64,000 nt of DNA from JAPPOI01 sp028818055 (GCA_965267405.1 OZ253954.1:3224001-3288000), one strand, 5' to 3'; numbered from the stretch's first letter, positions 53,476 through 63,935 are shown. Notes: a model not told the origin generated them from the sequence alone. Program-made: numbers and translations.

Positions 53476-53936
53476 CTAGACGCGAACTTATGTTGCTTGC
53501 GGCCTTCGGCTCGTTTGCACTTTTGGCCGGTGCCTTCGTATTCCAGTTTCTTGGGTACGCGCCGTGCAAATTGTGCATATGGCAACGTTGGCCGCACGGG
53601 GTGGCTATCGGTGCTGGCGTTCTGGTCTTGGCCTTGGGTCCGCTTGTCTTGCTTGGGATTGTCGGAGCGCTCGGAGCATTAACGACTGCAGGCATCGGGG
53701 TTTACCATACCGGGGTCGAACGCGATTGGTGGGAGGGACCGACATCCTGCTCGGGAAATGCGAACGCATTGGACGGGCTGTCCGGTGCAGATCTTCTGTC
53801 ACTGGACGCGCCCGTCGACATCGTGATGTGTGACGAGGTGGCGTGGGCGTTTGCGGGCGTAAGCATGGCGTCTTGGAACGCCATTTTCTCGTTCGTTTTG
53901 GCCGCCATTTGGATCATCGCGATAAGGCGGGCGTAA
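53472..53936 (+). CDS. dsbB: Disulfide bond formation protein DsbB
   Basis: A 154-residue four-TM quinone reductase that reoxidises DsbA. The first periplasmic loop holds the CxxC pair in APCKLCIWQRWPH, a central segment gives the quinone-facing helices, and the second loop contains the conserved Cys residues in TSCSGN and VMCDE. It is shorter than the E. coli protein, as often in alphaproteobacteria. It is coupled to the YqaA-like gene with a 4-bp overlap; no dsbA is adjacent. Confidence 0.92.
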   Translation: MTRRELMLLAAFGSFALLAGAFVFQFLGYAPCKLCIWQRWPHGVAIGAGVLVLALGPLVLLGIVGALGALTTAGIGVYHTGVERDWWEGPTSCSGNANALDGLSGADLLSLDAPVDIVMCDEVAWAFAGVSMASWNAIFSFVLAAIWIIAIRRA

Positions 53937-54041
53937 CCCTTCGAATAGCCGAAAAAACGTGCAAGGCATTGCACCTAGGTCTTGCGGTCTGATAGACTGA
54001 AGCCAACCAAATCTTGATGGCCTAAGCCAAACGAGCAGACC

Positions 54042-56777
54042 TTGACCGATACGCCAGAACCACCTGAAAATACAGAAGAAAATCCGCCTGAACGGCCGCC
54101 ATATGACGGTCCCACGATCTCTATCGCGGACGAGATGCGTTCAAGCTATCTCGACTATGCGATGTCGGTCATCGTTAGCCGGGCGATTCCGGACCTTCGG
54201 GACGGTCTGAAACCCGTTCATCGTCGCATTCTTTATGCGATGCACGAGACTGGAAATACGGCCGATAAAGCCTATCGAAAGTCCGCTCGCCCGGTGGGCG
54301 ACACGATGGGTAAGTATCACCCACATGGTGATGGAGCGATCTACGACGCGCTGGTCCGTATGGCCCAGCCTTTCTCAATGTCACTGCCCCTGCTCGATGG
54401 CCAAGGCAACTTCGGGTCAATGGACGGCGATAACCCGGCGGCCATGCGATACACCGAAGTTCGCATGCAAAAAGCCGCAGATTTCCTGCTGGCAGACATT
54501 GAAAAAGATACGGTCGACTTTCAGGACAACTATGACGGCAAGGACCAGGAACCGGCTGTCCTGCCCTCTCGCTTTCCGAACATGCTGGTCAACGGCGCTG
54601 GCGGCATCGCTGTGGGTATGGCCACAAATATTCCGCCACACAATCTGGGCGAAGTGATCGACGGCACACTCGCGCTGATCGAAGATCCCGATCTGACATC
54701 CGAACAGTTGATGGAGTATGTACCGGCCCCAGACTTCCCAACCGGTGGTGTCATACTTGGGCGTTCCGGGGCGCGGAAAGCCTATCTTGAAGGCCGCGGA
54801 AGCGTCATCGTTCGTGCCAAGTCACGTGTCGAAGAAATCCGCAAAGACCGGTTCGCCATCATCTTGGATGAGATCCCCTATCAGGTGAACAAGGCTTCGA
54901 TGATCGAACGCATCGCGGAAGGTGTGCGCGACAAAAAGCTGGAAGGCATCAGTAGTGTTCAGGACGAATCTGACCGCGTCGGTGTGCGCGTTGTCATCGA
55001 GCTGAAGCGCGATGCTACGCCCGAGGTCGTGCTGAACCAGCTCTTCCGGTTCACGCAAATGCAGACTTCGTTTGGCTGCAACATGTTGGCGTTGAACGGT
55101 GGTCGACCCGAAGTCCTGACCCTTCGTGACTTTCTGACCCACTTCGTCGACTTCCGTGAAGAAGTCGTTGCCCGCCGCACGGCGTTTGAACTGCGCAAAG
55201 CGCGCGAGCGCAGCCACATTCTGTGTGGTCTTGCTGTTGCGGTTTCAAACGTTGACGAAGTCGTTGCAACAATCCGAGCATCGGCAGACGCCCCAGAAGC
55301 GCGGCAAAAGTTGATGGAACGTCGTTGGCCTGCTGCTGACATAGCAGACTACATCAAGCTGATCGACGACCCCAGCCATACGATGAACGACGACGGGACC
55401 TATAACCTGTCGGAAACCCAGGCTCGGGCCATTTTGGAACTGCGACTACAACGTCTGACCCAGATTGGTGTAAAAGAAGTCACTGACGAGCTGGAAGAGC
55501 TTGCCGCAAAAATTAAAGACTTCCTTGATATCCTGTCGTCCCGCGAGCGGATTATGTCGATCATTGCGGACGAACTCCGTGAAGTTCGCGAGCAATTTGC
55601 GGTTCCGCGCCGCACCGAGATCGTCGAATGGTCAGGCGACATGGAAGACGAAGACCTGATCGAGCGTGAGGACATGGTCGTTACGGTCACCCAATCGGGC
55701 TATATCAAGCGTACGCCTTTGGCCGATTTCCGCAGCCAGAAACGCGGCGGCAAGGGTCTTTCGGGAGGCACATTGAAGGACGACGACGTCGTTACATCGC
55801 TTTTCGTCGCGAACACCCACACTCAGCTTCTGTTCTTCACCACCGATGGAATGGCTTACAAGCTGAAGACGTGGCGCCTGCCCCAAGGCGGTCGGACGTC
55901 AAAAGGCAAAGCCATCGTGAATATTCTGCCGATCCCGACAGGCGTTTCGATTGCGGCCATGATGCCGGTCGACCGCGATGAAGACGAATGGGATCAGCTT
56001 CAGATCGTTTTTGCGACGTCGACCGGTGATGTGCGACGTAACGCTCTGAGCGACTTCACCAACGTGAAGTCGAATGGCAAAATCGCAATGAAGCTTCCCG
56101 AGGGCGTCAGTCTTGTGAACGCGCGGATCGCGTCGGAAGACGATGATGTGATGCTGATTACCGCCCAAGGGCGCGCTATACGGTTTTCCACAACCGCAGT
56201 TCGCGTGTTCAAAGGGCGCGACTCTACGGGCGTCAGAGGCATTAAGCTGGCCAAGAACGACATTGTCGTCTCGGCGTCGGTCATTCGCCATTTCGAGGCG
56301 ACACCAGAAGAACGGTCCGCCTATCTCAAGATGCGGCGCGCGTTAGCGGGTGTGGATGACGCCGAAGCCGACGATGAGGACATCGTGGCCGATGCTGCCA
56401 TTTCGCAAGAGCGCTTCGAAGAGATGCAGGCCGCCGAGGACCTCATCCTGACAATTTCCGCTCAGGGTTCGGGCAAATTGTCATCCAGCCACGACTATCC
56501 GGTGCGCGGTCGCGGTGGCCAGGGTGTCAGAGCGATGGACGCGGCGATGCGCGGCGGTGATCTGGTTGCAAGCTTCCCGGTCGAACTGGCCGACCAGATC
56601 ATGTTGGCAACCACGACCGGACAGTCGATCCGAGTGCCCGTCGAAGGGATATCTTTCCGCTCTCGAGGCGCTGGCGGCGTGCGCGTCTTTAACACTTCGG
56701 AAGGTGAAGAAGTGGTTTCAGTAGCGTGGATTGCTGATCAAGACGACGAAGAGTCGGATACGGAAGCTGAAGAATAG
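54042..56777 (+). CDS. gyrA: DNA gyrase subunit A
   Basis: Breaks and rejoins DNA in the gyrase A2B2 complex. The 911-residue protein has the catalytic Tyr in [10 protein letters not shown], the quinolone region [19 protein letters not shown] in which the residue equivalent to E. coli Ser83 is Gly, and the GyrA box [10 protein letters not shown] that defines gyrase rather than topoisomerase IV. The beta-pinwheel repeats follow and end in an acidic tail. The start is a TTG at 54042; I see no ATG upstream in frame. A strong terminator follows. Confidence 0.96.
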   Translation: MTDTPEPPENTEENPPERPPYDGPTISIADEMRSSYLDYAMSVIVSRAIPDLRDGLKPVHRRILYAMHETGNTADKAYRKSARPVGDTMGKYHPHGDGAIYDALVRMAQPFSMSLPLLDGQGNFGSMDGDNPAAMRYTEVRMQKAADFLLADIEKDTVDFQDNYDGKDQEPAVLPSRFPNMLVNGAGGIAVGMATNIPPHNLGEVIDGTLALIEDPDLTSEQLMEYVPAPDFPTGGVILGRSGARKAYLEGRGSVIVRAKSRVEEIRKDRFAIILDEIPYQVNKASMIERIAEGVRDKKLEGISSVQDESDRVGVRVVIELKRDATPEVVLNQLFRFTQMQTSFGCNMLALNGGRPEVLTLRDFLTHFVDFREEVVARRTAFELRKARERSHILCGLAVAVSNVDEVVATIRASADAPEARQKLMERRWPAADIADYIKLIDDPSHTMNDDGTYNLSETQARAILELRLQRLTQIGVKEVTDELEELAAKIKDFLDILSSRERIMSIIADELREVREQFAVPRRTEIVEWSGDMEDEDLIEREDMVVTVTQSGYIKRTPLADFRSQKRGGKGLSGGTLKDDDVVTSLFVANTHTQLLFFTTDGMAYKLKTWRLPQGGRTSKGKAIVNILPIPTGVSIAAMMPVDRDEDEWDQLQIVFATSTGDVRRNALSDFTNVKSNGKIAMKLPEGVSLVNARIASEDDDVMLITAQGRAIRFSTTAVRVFKGRDSTGVRGIKLAKNDIVVSASVIRHFEATPEERSAYLKMRRALAGVDDAEADDEDIVADAAISQERFEEMQAAEDLILTISAQGSGKLSSSHDYPVRGRGGQGVRAMDAAMRGGDLVASFPVELADQIMLATTTGQSIRVPVEGISFRSRGAGGVRVFNTSEGEEVVSVAWIADQDDEESDTEAEE

Positions 56778-56799
56778 TTCCTTAGAACAAAGGATTAAT

Positions 56800-56825
56800 C
56801 GCCTCTCGCGGACCAGCGGGAGGCG
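56800..56825 (+). terminator. Intrinsic terminator after gyrA
   Basis: A 10-bp stem CGCCTCTCGC / GCGGGAGGCG (one G-U pair) with loop GGACCA, followed by TTTTCTTTT. It begins 22 bp after the gyrA stop. Confidence 0.92.
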
Positions 56826-56953
56826 TTTTCTTTTCGTTAATATTTATTAACAAGATTGCCCGTTAACCATTTGTTAGGAAATAACTTTTCTTAAAATTTG
56901 AAGTTTGTCATGTTGGCCTCGGGTGGAGCGATACAGGTGTATTGGAGAGGGTC

Positions 56954-57706
56954 ATGATTAGACTTTTGGTAACCACTGCTGCAGTTCTCACCGCCATTCC
57001 GGCATACGCGCAATCCAGTCTCGGAATTCGAGGCGCCGACCTGAGCTTTGGGGCCGCTCAGGACGAATTTGGCACAGCGCAGTACGAGCTGGATGGCAGC
57101 GTCGATGTTGCAGTAACCGAATACCATGGTCTTCAAGGTGATCTGGCTTTCTACAACACAGATGGCGGGCTGGTGGGGCAGCTTGGGGCACATTTGTATA
57201 TGACACCAAAGATCGGGCAAAAGTACGGTGTCTTTGCTTCTGTGTCGGATGTTGATGGACGCTCGATGGTTTGGGGGAACCTCGGGGTGGAAGGGATGCT
57301 TTCGTTGGGTGAAGCATCCGTTGTCGAAGGCCGCGTCGGACTTGGGGTGTCGGACGTAAATGGCTTGGATTACATTTTCGGTGGCGTCTCTATTACGCAT
57401 GAGATTTCGTCGTCCTTGGAAATCGAGGCCAGCCTGGAAGTCGCTGAATTTGACGAAGCATCCTTTAGTGCAGTGTCATACGAGGCAGGTCTCACAGCAC
57501 GCTACAACCGCGACGGGTCGCCTTTGGGCGCCTACGCGAGTGTGACCTTTAGCGACATGACCGGGCGTGATGGACAACCGGCAGAGACACGGATCAGCGT
57601 CGGATTGACCGTAGCGTTAGGAACAACCGGCGGGGTTGACCCAGCAACACGTCCATTCCGTCGGACCGATCCAGTCGCACCGCTTGTTCGACGTGGCCTT
57701 TGGTAA
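56954..57706 (+). CDS. Secreted or outer-membrane beta-barrel candidate, unknown function
   Basis: A 250-residue precursor with a signal peptide (MIRLLVTTAAVLTAIPAYA, cut before QSS). The mature part is a chain of alternating polar/hydrophobic strands with many Gly and aromatic turns (SLGIRGADLSFG, GDLAFYNTDGGLVGQLGAHL, VVEGRVGLGVSDV, LTARYNRDGSPLGAYASVTF), which fits an 8-12 strand outer-membrane barrel like small porin-like proteins. It does not close with a terminal Phe: the last residues are RRGLW. No family is recognised with certainty. The ATG at 56954 is behind GGAGAGGGTC. Confidence 0.8.
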   Translation: MIRLLVTTAAVLTAIPAYAQSSLGIRGADLSFGAAQDEFGTAQYELDGSVDVAVTEYHGLQGDLAFYNTDGGLVGQLGAHLYMTPKIGQKYGVFASVSDVDGRSMVWGNLGVEGMLSLGEASVVEGRVGLGVSDVNGLDYIFGGVSITHEISSSLEIEASLEVAEFDEASFSAVSYEAGLTARYNRDGSPLGAYASVTFSDMTGRDGQPAETRISVGLTVALGTTGGVDPATRPFRRTDPVAPLVRRGLW

Positions 57707-57717
57707 ACAGGCATCCT

Positions 57718-57751
57718 CCGGATTGTTCGGGCAATAAGCCCAACAATCCGG
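57718..57751. repeat. Long perfect inverted repeat after the barrel gene
   Basis: CCGGATTGTT / AACAATCCGG with an inner GGGC / GCCC pair around an AATAA loop and one unpaired base, so 14 bp of pairing in 34 nt. There is no T-run on either side; it may stabilise the upstream mRNA or be a site for Rho-dependent ending rather than a classical terminator. Confidence 0.6.
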
Positions 57752-57928
57752 TACGATATCCGTATTTTCGCGGAATTGTTCTCATTTGACACGCATTGAT
57801 CAAATACGTGTCACATTTTCGCCCTCATTGCCCTTCTAATTGCATATGTTGTCGTTCACTCGGCAACAATCGTACCTTCTTCGCGAGTTCGCCGGCACCG
57901 TTGCCATACTACACTTGGGGACTCGCAT

Positions 57929-58465
57929 ATGCGGAACGATACCGCACCACATACACCGTCAGCATCTAGTGGACATTCTGTCGTCCGCCTTTTGATCACC
58001 AGCTATTTCGTTGCCGCGTCTGTTGGCTTGATCTCAGGCACCGACATGAGTTTTTTGGCGTCGCCGTTTATGCCGCAAATGGCAGCCAAGGTGCTGACGG
58101 CTGTTGTGGTAATCGCGCTGGCAGCGGGAATCGTATTTGGCGTTCAGCGACGTGCCGCGGCACTGCTTTTGGCGCTGATGCTATTTTGGGCCAGCTATAT
58201 CGCAAACTTCACAGTCGAGACGGCGCAACCCATTGCTGCATTTTGGCGTGATCTTGCACTGATTGGCGCTCTTCTTCTGACCTATGCAGACCGTGAAAAC
58301 GCCAGAGCGAACGATGCGGTAGCCTTGGCACAGCAAATAAAGAATCCTTCGGAAATGGAGCTTGTAAAGCGTATCAGCCAGCCGAAGGACGTCGTTAAAT
58401 CTTCAAAGCGCCGTCCGGTGTCGCGGCAATTTCGTGAAGATTTCGAACATATCCAAGCAGGCTAA
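57929..58465 (+). CDS. Four-TM membrane protein, DoxX-like
   Basis: A 178-residue protein with four hydrophobic segments in the first 120 residues (about 18-38, 52-68, 72-94, 104-118), resembling the small DoxX/DoxD-like group in layout. The C-terminal 60 residues are soluble and charged (ADRENARANDAVAL ... SKRRPVSRQFREDF), which is unusual for DoxX. The function is not known. The ATG at 57929 is the first in frame, behind only weak ribosome-binding sequence. It lies 39 bp before trmFO on the same strand. Confidence 0.75.
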   Translation: MRNDTAPHTPSASSGHSVVRLLITSYFVAASVGLISGTDMSFLASPFMPQMAAKVLTAVVVIALAAGIVFGVQRRAAALLLALMLFWASYIANFTVETAQPIAAFWRDLALIGALLLTYADRENARANDAVALAQQIKNPSEMELVKRISQPKDVVKSSKRRPVSRQFREDFEHIQAG

Positions 58466-58504
58466 ACCTTTTCTTTGTCGGTCAGCGCCGCTACATGCCG
58501 GTGC

Positions 58505-59863
58505 ATGAGCAAAGAACTTCATATAATCGGTGGTGGATTGGCTGGCAGCGAAGCTGCTTGGCAGGCTGCGCAATTGGGCGCGACCGTTGTTATCCATGAA
58601 ATGCGCCCAAAGGTGGAGACATTTGCTCACAAAACCGGCGACCTCGCCGAGATGGTGTGTTCAAATTCATTCCGGTCGGACGACAGTGAACAAAACGCCG
58701 TTGGGCTTTTGCATTGGGAAATGCGCCAAGCTGGCGGTCTGATCATTGAAATGGCTGATAAGCATCGCTTGCCAGCTGGTGGCGCTCTGGCGGTGGATCG
58801 CGATGCATTTTCGCAAGCTGTCACTGCGCGCATCACGGCCCACCCGAACATCACTGTTGAATACGGTGAAATAACTGAGCTGCCGAAGGATGGGCACTGG
58901 ATCGTTGCAACCGGTCCATTGACCAGCAGCAGTTTGGGCCAATCCATCGCATCAGCTACCGGCGCCGAGGCGCTGGCGTTTTTTGATGCCATTGCCCCGA
59001 TCGTTTACGCCGAGAGCATCGATTTGGACGTCGCTTGGCGTCAATCCCGGTACGACAAAGGCGAAACCGAAGAAGAGCGTACGGCGTACTTGAACTGCCC
59101 CATGTCCAAGGATGAGTACGAAGCGTTCATCGATGCGCTTCTTGCGGCAGACAAAACCGAGTTTCATGAGGGCGAGACAGCGACCTATTTTGACGGTTGC
59201 CTGCCGATAGAAGTCATGGCCGAGCGTGGACGGGAAACGTTACGCTTTGGGCCAATGAAGCCAGTTGGCTTGACCAACCCGCATGCCCCCGACGAAAAAC
59301 CTTACGCCGTGGTGCAGCTTCGCCGCGATAACAAGCTTGGGACGCTTTATAATATCGTCGGGTTCCAAACAAAGATGAAGTATGGCGCCCAAACCGATGT
59401 TTTTAAAACCATTCCGGGACTTCAGCAAGCTCGGTTTGCGAGGTTGGGTGGCATTCATCGGAACACCTTCCTCAACAGCCCGACTCTTCTGGACGAAGAA
59501 ATGCGCTTTCGGGCGCACCCCAACATTCGGTTTGCCGGGCAGATCACCGGCGTCGAAGGCTATGTTGAAAGCGCAGCAATGGGTTTGCTGGCCGGTCGGC
59601 TCGCGGCCGCGGAACTCACCGGAGGACAACTGCCCAAAGTTCCGGAAACAACGGCAACGGGAGCGTTGGTTACGCACATTACCGGCGGTGCTGAGGCCAA
59701 AACGTTCCAACCCATGAATGTTAACTTTGGCTTGTTCCCACCCGTTGACGCCAAAGGCGGGCGTCGCGGGCGCAAGGAACGGTATCGCGCATACACCGAC
59801 CGCGCCAAAGTTGACTGGCAGACGTGGCTGACTGAGCAGTCTCAGGTCGAAGCAGCTGAATAG
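58505..59863 (+). CDS. trmFO: tRNA (uracil-5-)-methyltransferase, folate/FAD-dependent TrmFO
   Basis: Makes 5-methyluridine at position 54 of tRNA using methylene-THF and FADH2, the route found in many bacteria without SAM-dependent TrmA. The 452-residue protein starts with [19 protein letters not shown], the FAD dinucleotide motif, has the active-site region [20 protein letters not shown] and ends with the family stretch [20 protein letters not shown]. The ATG at 58505 is chosen; a weak in-frame extension upstream to 58475 is not conserved in pattern. Confidence 0.96.
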   Translation: MSKELHIIGGGLAGSEAAWQAAQLGATVVIHEMRPKVETFAHKTGDLAEMVCSNSFRSDDSEQNAVGLLHWEMRQAGGLIIEMADKHRLPAGGALAVDRDAFSQAVTARITAHPNITVEYGEITELPKDGHWIVATGPLTSSSLGQSIASATGAEALAFFDAIAPIVYAESIDLDVAWRQSRYDKGETEEERTAYLNCPMSKDEYEAFIDALLAADKTEFHEGETATYFDGCLPIEVMAERGRETLRFGPMKPVGLTNPHAPDEKPYAVVQLRRDNKLGTLYNIVGFQTKMKYGAQTDVFKTIPGLQQARFARLGGIHRNTFLNSPTLLDEEMRFRAHPNIRFAGQITGVEGYVESAAMGLLAGRLAAAELTGGQLPKVPETTATGALVTHITGGAEAKTFQPMNVNFGLFPPVDAKGGRRGRKERYRAYTDRAKVDWQTWLTEQSQVEAAE

Positions 59864-59908
59864 TCTTCTTCTCTGGATTTCGCGCGGTTGCTTTTCTAAG
59901 CTTGCGAC

Positions 59909-60529
59909 ATGACCAACGAAGACGATGCACCCGCCGGGCTTTGGACGCAGCATAGCGTCGAAGAAACCCAGAAAATCTATGCAGACTGGGCCGACACCTA
60001 TGATCAGGATGTTGCCAAATGGGGATATGCGACACCCGGCAGGATAGCTTTGGCGTTGCGACTTTCGGGCGCCAATCCCGATAAGCCAACTTTGGATTTT
60101 GGTTGCGGGACAGGTCTTTCAGGACTGGCTCTTAAGGCAGCTGGCTTTGCTCAAATTGATGGAACCGATATCTCTCCAGAGATGCTGGAAAAGGCTGAGG
60201 CGCACGGCATCTATCAACATCTTTGGCTGTCTGAGCCCGGGCAAATGGGTCACGTCAAACGTGGCGATTACCCCATCATTGTCGCAACGGGTGTAATCAG
60301 CCTTGGTGCTGCTCCTCCAGAGACATTGGATATGCTGCTGGATGTTCTTCCATCAGGTGGCCATTTGGCATTCAGCTATAACGAAGCCACCATGTCCGAG
60401 CGCAGCTACACCGACAAACTGGATGTGGCCGTCTTGGCACGTGATATTGAGCTTGTGTTCGAGGAAGAAGGCCCCCACCTGCCCGCCAAAAATATGTCGT
60501 CGGTTGTGTATATTCTCAAGCGAACCTGA
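59909..60529 (+). CDS. SAM-dependent methyltransferase
   Basis: A 206-residue class I methyltransferase. The SAM-binding motif is TLDFGCGTGLSGLALKAAGF (near residue 61), with an acidic DGTDISPEML after the second strand and a GGHLAFSYNEATM strand-loop later. The substrate is unknown. The ATG at 59909 is 45 bp after trmFO. It is followed at once by gluQRS, so translational coupling is likely; the two might work on tRNA, but this is a guess from position. Confidence 0.87.
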   Translation: MTNEDDAPAGLWTQHSVEETQKIYADWADTYDQDVAKWGYATPGRIALALRLSGANPDKPTLDFGCGTGLSGLALKAAGFAQIDGTDISPEMLEKAEAHGIYQHLWLSEPGQMGHVKRGDYPIIVATGVISLGAAPPETLDMLLDVLPSGGHLAFSYNEATMSERSYTDKLDVAVLARDIELVFEEEGPHLPAKNMSSVVYILKRT

Positions 60530-60532
60530 TTG

Positions 60533-61408
60533 ATGCCGTTCAGAACCCGCTTTGCACCGTCACCGACGGGACCTTTGCATCTGGGACACGCATATTCAGC
60601 CATCCTTGCCCATGACATGGCGCGTGAGCGCAATGGCGAGTTTCTCCTCCGCATCGAGGACATCGATCAAAGCCGGGCCCGTGCTGAATGGGAAGAGCTT
60701 ATCTATGAAGACCTTGTCTGGCTTGGCCTGACTTGGGATGGCGACGTTCTTCGGCAGTCGACGCGAATGCCAATTTACCATCGAGCCCTTCAAATACTCT
60801 GGGACGAGGATTTGATATTTGCCTGCAATTGCTCGCGTCGAGACATTAACGAGGCATTATCGGCTCCCCACGAAGGAACGCCACCCAGTGGTCCGGATGG
60901 TGTCATTTATCCAGGGACGTGCAGACGCCACGGCAAAGCAAACGGCACGGCGTCGCTTCCGGAAAACACTGCCTTACGGCTCGATATGGAAAAGGTCGTG
61001 CGTCGTCTGCGCAAACAGCCTGCTCTCGAATACATCGAAACCGGATCCGTTCTGGCGGCCGCTGGCAAGGCTCAACAGATACAACTCCAGGAACTTCCAA
61101 GCACCGTCGGCGACATTGTTGTTGCCCGTAAAGACATGGGAACATCGTATCATCTGTCGGTAGTCCTCGATGATGCAGACCAAGCCGTAACCCATGTTGT
61201 TCGGGGGCAAGATCTAGAGGAAGCGACCGCCATTCATGTGGTGCTGCAAAGCCTGCTCGGTCTTCCAACCCCAATCTATCATCATCACAGACTTATCCGA
61301 GATAAGACGGGCAAACGTCTGGCAAAACGCGACGATGCGCGGGCAATTCGGACATATCGTCAAGACGGAGCAAGTCCGGAAGATATCCGCCACATGGTGG
61401 GGCTTTGA
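60533..61408 (+). CDS. gluQ: Glutamyl-Q tRNA(Asp) synthetase
   Basis: A 291-residue truncated paralogue of GltX that attaches glutamate to the queuosine of tRNA-Asp. The HIGH-like motif is in FAPSPTGPLHLGHAYSA, the KMSKS-equivalent is KTGKRLAKRDDA, and the zinc ligands are in FACNCSRRD and YPGTCR. The anticodon-binding domain of GltX is absent, which sets GluQRS apart. A TTG three bases upstream of the ATG at 60533 is possible. It follows the methyltransferase by three bases and converges on hisI. Confidence 0.95.
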   Translation: MPFRTRFAPSPTGPLHLGHAYSAILAHDMARERNGEFLLRIEDIDQSRARAEWEELIYEDLVWLGLTWDGDVLRQSTRMPIYHRALQILWDEDLIFACNCSRRDINEALSAPHEGTPPSGPDGVIYPGTCRRHGKANGTASLPENTALRLDMEKVVRRLRKQPALEYIETGSVLAAAGKAQQIQLQELPSTVGDIVVARKDMGTSYHLSVVLDDADQAVTHVVRGQDLEEATAIHVVLQSLLGLPTPIYHHHRLIRDKTGKRLAKRDDARAIRTYRQDGASPEDIRHMVGL

Positions 61409-61432
61409 TGCGCACGCCATTTGGCGTTGCCC

Positions 61433-61789
61433 CTACTCTGGCTTCAGAAGTTCGACCTGCTCACCGTTCCGGATTGCCGTGAAAAAGCAGCTTCGCCGAT
61501 TGGTGTGGCATGCGGGACCAACTTGATTGACGGTGACCAGCAAACAGTCCTGGTCACAATCAACACGAAAATCGACCAGCTCCTGAGTATGGCCTGACGA
61601 CTCGCCCTTTACCCAGAACGACTGGCGAGAGCGCGACCAGTACGTCACCTTTCCGGTTTCGAGAGTGCGCATGACCGCATCGGCGTTCATCCATGCCATC
61701 ATCAAGACCTCTCCACTGGTCGCATCTTGCGCAATCGCAGGGATCAACCCTTGATCGTTGTATTTCAGGCTCATCGCATCAAATGCCAT
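61433..61789 (-). CDS. hisI: Phosphoribosyl-AMP cyclohydrolase
   Basis: Third step of histidine synthesis, opening the purine ring of PR-AMP. The 118-residue protein is the stand-alone HisI form, without the HisE domain. The family blocks are YNDQGLIPAIAQDATSGEVLMMAWM, WSRSRQSFWVKGESSGH and the Mg/Zn cluster DCDQDCLLVTV with ACHTNRRSCFF. The ATG at 61789 is behind AAAGGACGCG; the frame upstream overlaps the divergent IscU-like start and is not credible. No other his genes are in the window. Confidence 0.95.
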   Translation of the reverse strand: MAFDAMSLKYNDQGLIPAIAQDATSGEVLMMAWMNADAVMRTLETGKVTYWSRSRQSFWVKGESSGHTQELVDFRVDCDQDCLLVTVNQVGPACHTNRRSCFFTAIRNGEQVELLKPE

Positions 61790-61853
61790 TGCGCGTCCTT
61801 TCCAAATGACCCGGAACCTCCTATCTAATTTCGCAAGTTGGTAAAAGGAAGCC

Positions 61854-62306
61854 ATGGCTGACACCGATCTGATCAAGCTCTACTCGGGCCGCATTCTTGA
61901 ACTGGCAGCGGATATACCGTTGACCGAGCGTCTTGACGCGCCGGATGTCACTGTGAAGAAGCGGTCGCCCTTGTGCGGCTCGACGGTAACGGTCGATGTG
62001 AATGTCGAAAACGGAAAGATTTCGGCTTTCGGTCAGGACGTAAAAGCCTGCGCCCTTGGGCAAGCCTCAGCAGCTGTTTTGGCGGCAAATGTGATTGGCA
62101 GAAGCCGCGAAGAAATATCTGAAGCCCGTGACGCGCTTGAGGGCATGCTGAAGCACGACGGCCCTGCCCCTAACGCGCCCTTTGATGGCTATGACGTTCT
62201 TCTACCTGCTCGCGATTTTCGCAATCGCCACGCGTCGATCATGCTAGCCCTAGAGGCGACCCTCGAAGCGATGCAAAGTTTGGAAAGCAAATCCAATACC
62301 GCTTAA
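61854..62306 (+). CDS. IscU/NifU-like Fe-S scaffold protein, divergent third ligand
   Basis: A 150-residue IscU/SufU-fold protein. Two of the three expected cluster Cys are visible, in SPLCGSTVTV (about residue 41) and KACALGQASAA (about 69). In the third region, where IscU has His-Cys and SufU has Lys-Cys, this protein reads RHASIML, so the Cys is replaced by Ser. It may therefore be a distinct subgroup, not a standard scaffold. The ATG at 61854 is behind AAAGGAAGCC and diverges from hisI. No suf or isc genes are nearby. Confidence 0.82.
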   Translation: MADTDLIKLYSGRILELAADIPLTERLDAPDVTVKKRSPLCGSTVTVDVNVENGKISAFGQDVKACALGQASAAVLAANVIGRSREEISEARDALEGMLKHDGPAPNAPFDGYDVLLPARDFRNRHASIMLALEATLEAMQSLESKSNTA

Positions 62307-62360
62307 CGCCTTGGTAAAAGGCATTTGTTAGCGACTGGTCCGCAGCCAAGCGGACCCAGC

Positions 62361-63764
62361 ATGTTTCACGATACGGATCTTTCTGAAATCAATCGGCAAG
62401 AGCGTTCACAACGTCTTGCGAAAAATGCCTCACAACTTGGTCGTCGCATCGTGGAGATTTCCGGTGCCCTGAACGCCCTTCGCGCGGACACTGAAAGCCA
62501 GAATGCCACCCTGACAGAGGCTAAGGACATCTCAAATGCGCTTATCAAGGCGAACAAAAACGTCCGAAAAACCGCGAGTGAGGTTAACAGTCGGGCTGAA
62601 ACAACCTCAAACGCGGTCGAAACGGCCCTGACGATCGTCAAAGATGCTGCCCCTGCCATGCAATCGCTGGCCAACTGGGTCATGGACCTGCAGCAACGCG
62701 CCGTGGAAGTTGAGGCAATCTTGATGGATGTGCTGGAATCCAATGACCGGATTTCATCGATCGCTGCTCAGGTAAATATACTTGCCATCAATGCCAAAAT
62801 CGAAGCCGCGCGGGCCGGTGAAGCCGGACGCAGCTTTGCTGTTGTGGCTGACGCCGTGAATGAACTTTCACAGAATACCGCGGGCGCCGCCAAAACCATT
62901 GATGGACAGATTACTGGTCTCACGTCTTGGATGGAGAAGCTCCAGTTAGACACTCAAGAGTTTGGTCCGATGGCATCCGATGTACGTGCGGGCGCGGCCA
63001 ATACTGCCAAAGCACTGCTGGATGTGGCGGCCAATGTGGAACGCAGTTTTGCGCAAGCTGCTTCGATTGAAGATCAGGCACGCCGCTCAAATGAAGCGGC
63101 AAGCGAACTGCCGGAAGCCTTCGCAAATGTCCGACAGGCATTCTCGTTGGCAAACTCGATGCTCTCTCGGCTCGAACGCGACTTTGATGCTGTGGTCGAC
63201 AACAGCGAAGAGATTGTTCAGGAGACATTTGCCCTTGGTGGAAAGATTGAAGACGGCCCCTTGATCGAGCGCGTTCAGGATGACGCACGTATCATAGGGC
63301 GTCTTTTTGAGGCGGAGCTGGAACACGGCAACATCTCGGAAAACGCGATGTTCTCAACAAAGTATGAGCCTCTTCCAAACACCAATCCCCAGCAGCACTG
63401 GGCGCCGTGTGTCGAAACAACCGACAAAGTGCTACCCCAGATTCAAGAAGCTGCACTTCAATCCGACCCACGCGTTATCTTCTGCGCTGCGGTCGATACA
63501 AACGGTTACTTGCCCACCCACAATGCGGCTTTTTCACACCCGCAAAGCGATGATCCCGTTTGGAACGCAGCACATTGCCGAAATCGACGGATATTCGGCG
63601 ACCGGGTTGGTCTGAAGGCTGGCCAAAACACAAAGCCTTTTCTGCTTCAGGTATATCGTCGCGACATGGGTGGTGGTGAGTTTCGCTCAATGAAAGATTT
63701 GTCTGCGCCAATATTTGTGAATGGCCGGCACTGGGGCGGGTTGCGCCTTGCGTACTCATTTTGA
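62361..63764 (+). CDS. Soluble methyl-accepting chemotaxis-like protein
   Basis: A 467-residue protein. Residues about 10-290 are predicted helical coiled coil with an MCP signalling hairpin whose tip reads [29 protein letters not shown], with DxV and ELSQNTA after it; the tip is what couples to CheA/CheW. No membrane segment or HAMP domain is present, so the protein is cytosolic. The C-terminal 130 residues form a globular end with [19 protein letters not shown] and a final [13 protein letters not shown], a Cache- or FIST-like shape I cannot name. The start is taken at the ATG at 62361; a TTG at 62325 is also open. No che genes are nearby. Confidence 0.87.
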   Translation: MFHDTDLSEINRQERSQRLAKNASQLGRRIVEISGALNALRADTESQNATLTEAKDISNALIKANKNVRKTASEVNSRAETTSNAVETALTIVKDAAPAMQSLANWVMDLQQRAVEVEAILMDVLESNDRISSIAAQVNILAINAKIEAARAGEAGRSFAVVADAVNELSQNTAGAAKTIDGQITGLTSWMEKLQLDTQEFGPMASDVRAGAANTAKALLDVAANVERSFAQAASIEDQARRSNEAASELPEAFANVRQAFSLANSMLSRLERDFDAVVDNSEEIVQETFALGGKIEDGPLIERVQDDARIIGRLFEAELEHGNISENAMFSTKYEPLPNTNPQQHWAPCVETTDKVLPQIQEAALQSDPRVIFCAAVDTNGYLPTHNAAFSHPQSDDPVWNAAHCRNRRIFGDRVGLKAGQNTKPFLLQVYRRDMGGGEFRSMKDLSAPIFVNGRHWGGLRLAYSF

Positions 63765-63776
63765 TCACAAAAAAAA

Positions 63777-63806
63777 TGCGCCGCACGTCGAACAGACGGC
63801 GGCGCA
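63777..63806 (-). terminator. Terminator for a minus-strand transcript entering from the right
   Basis: TGCGCCGC / GCGGCGCA (63777-63784 with 63799-63806) forms an 8-bp stem with a 14-base loop; on the minus strand it is followed by eight T (63776-63769) and then TG. It lies 12 bp past the MCP-like gene stop on the plus strand and closes a minus-strand gene whose 3' end appears at 63936. Confidence 0.85.
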
Positions 63807-63935
63807 AGTGGCGCATCTGGCAGATCATGACCGACCGGACCCGGGTCAAGGGTCAATAAGACGGGACAGTGTCAACGCATCGAAGTTGGGGACAGGATGC
63901 GAGGTCGGTACTTCCAGACCGCAGGCAGAGGGAAC

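Noticed and set aside
53959..53974. GTGCAA-GGCA-TTGCAC hairpin with an A-run on its left, before gyrA
   Set aside because: The T-run orientation would serve a minus-strand transcript, but no minus-strand gene ends here; a chance palindrome is likely.
63807..63935. Possible gene in the gap right of the MCP-like gene
   Set aside because: The only frame of note on the minus strand lacks a start and overlaps the MCP-like gene antisense.
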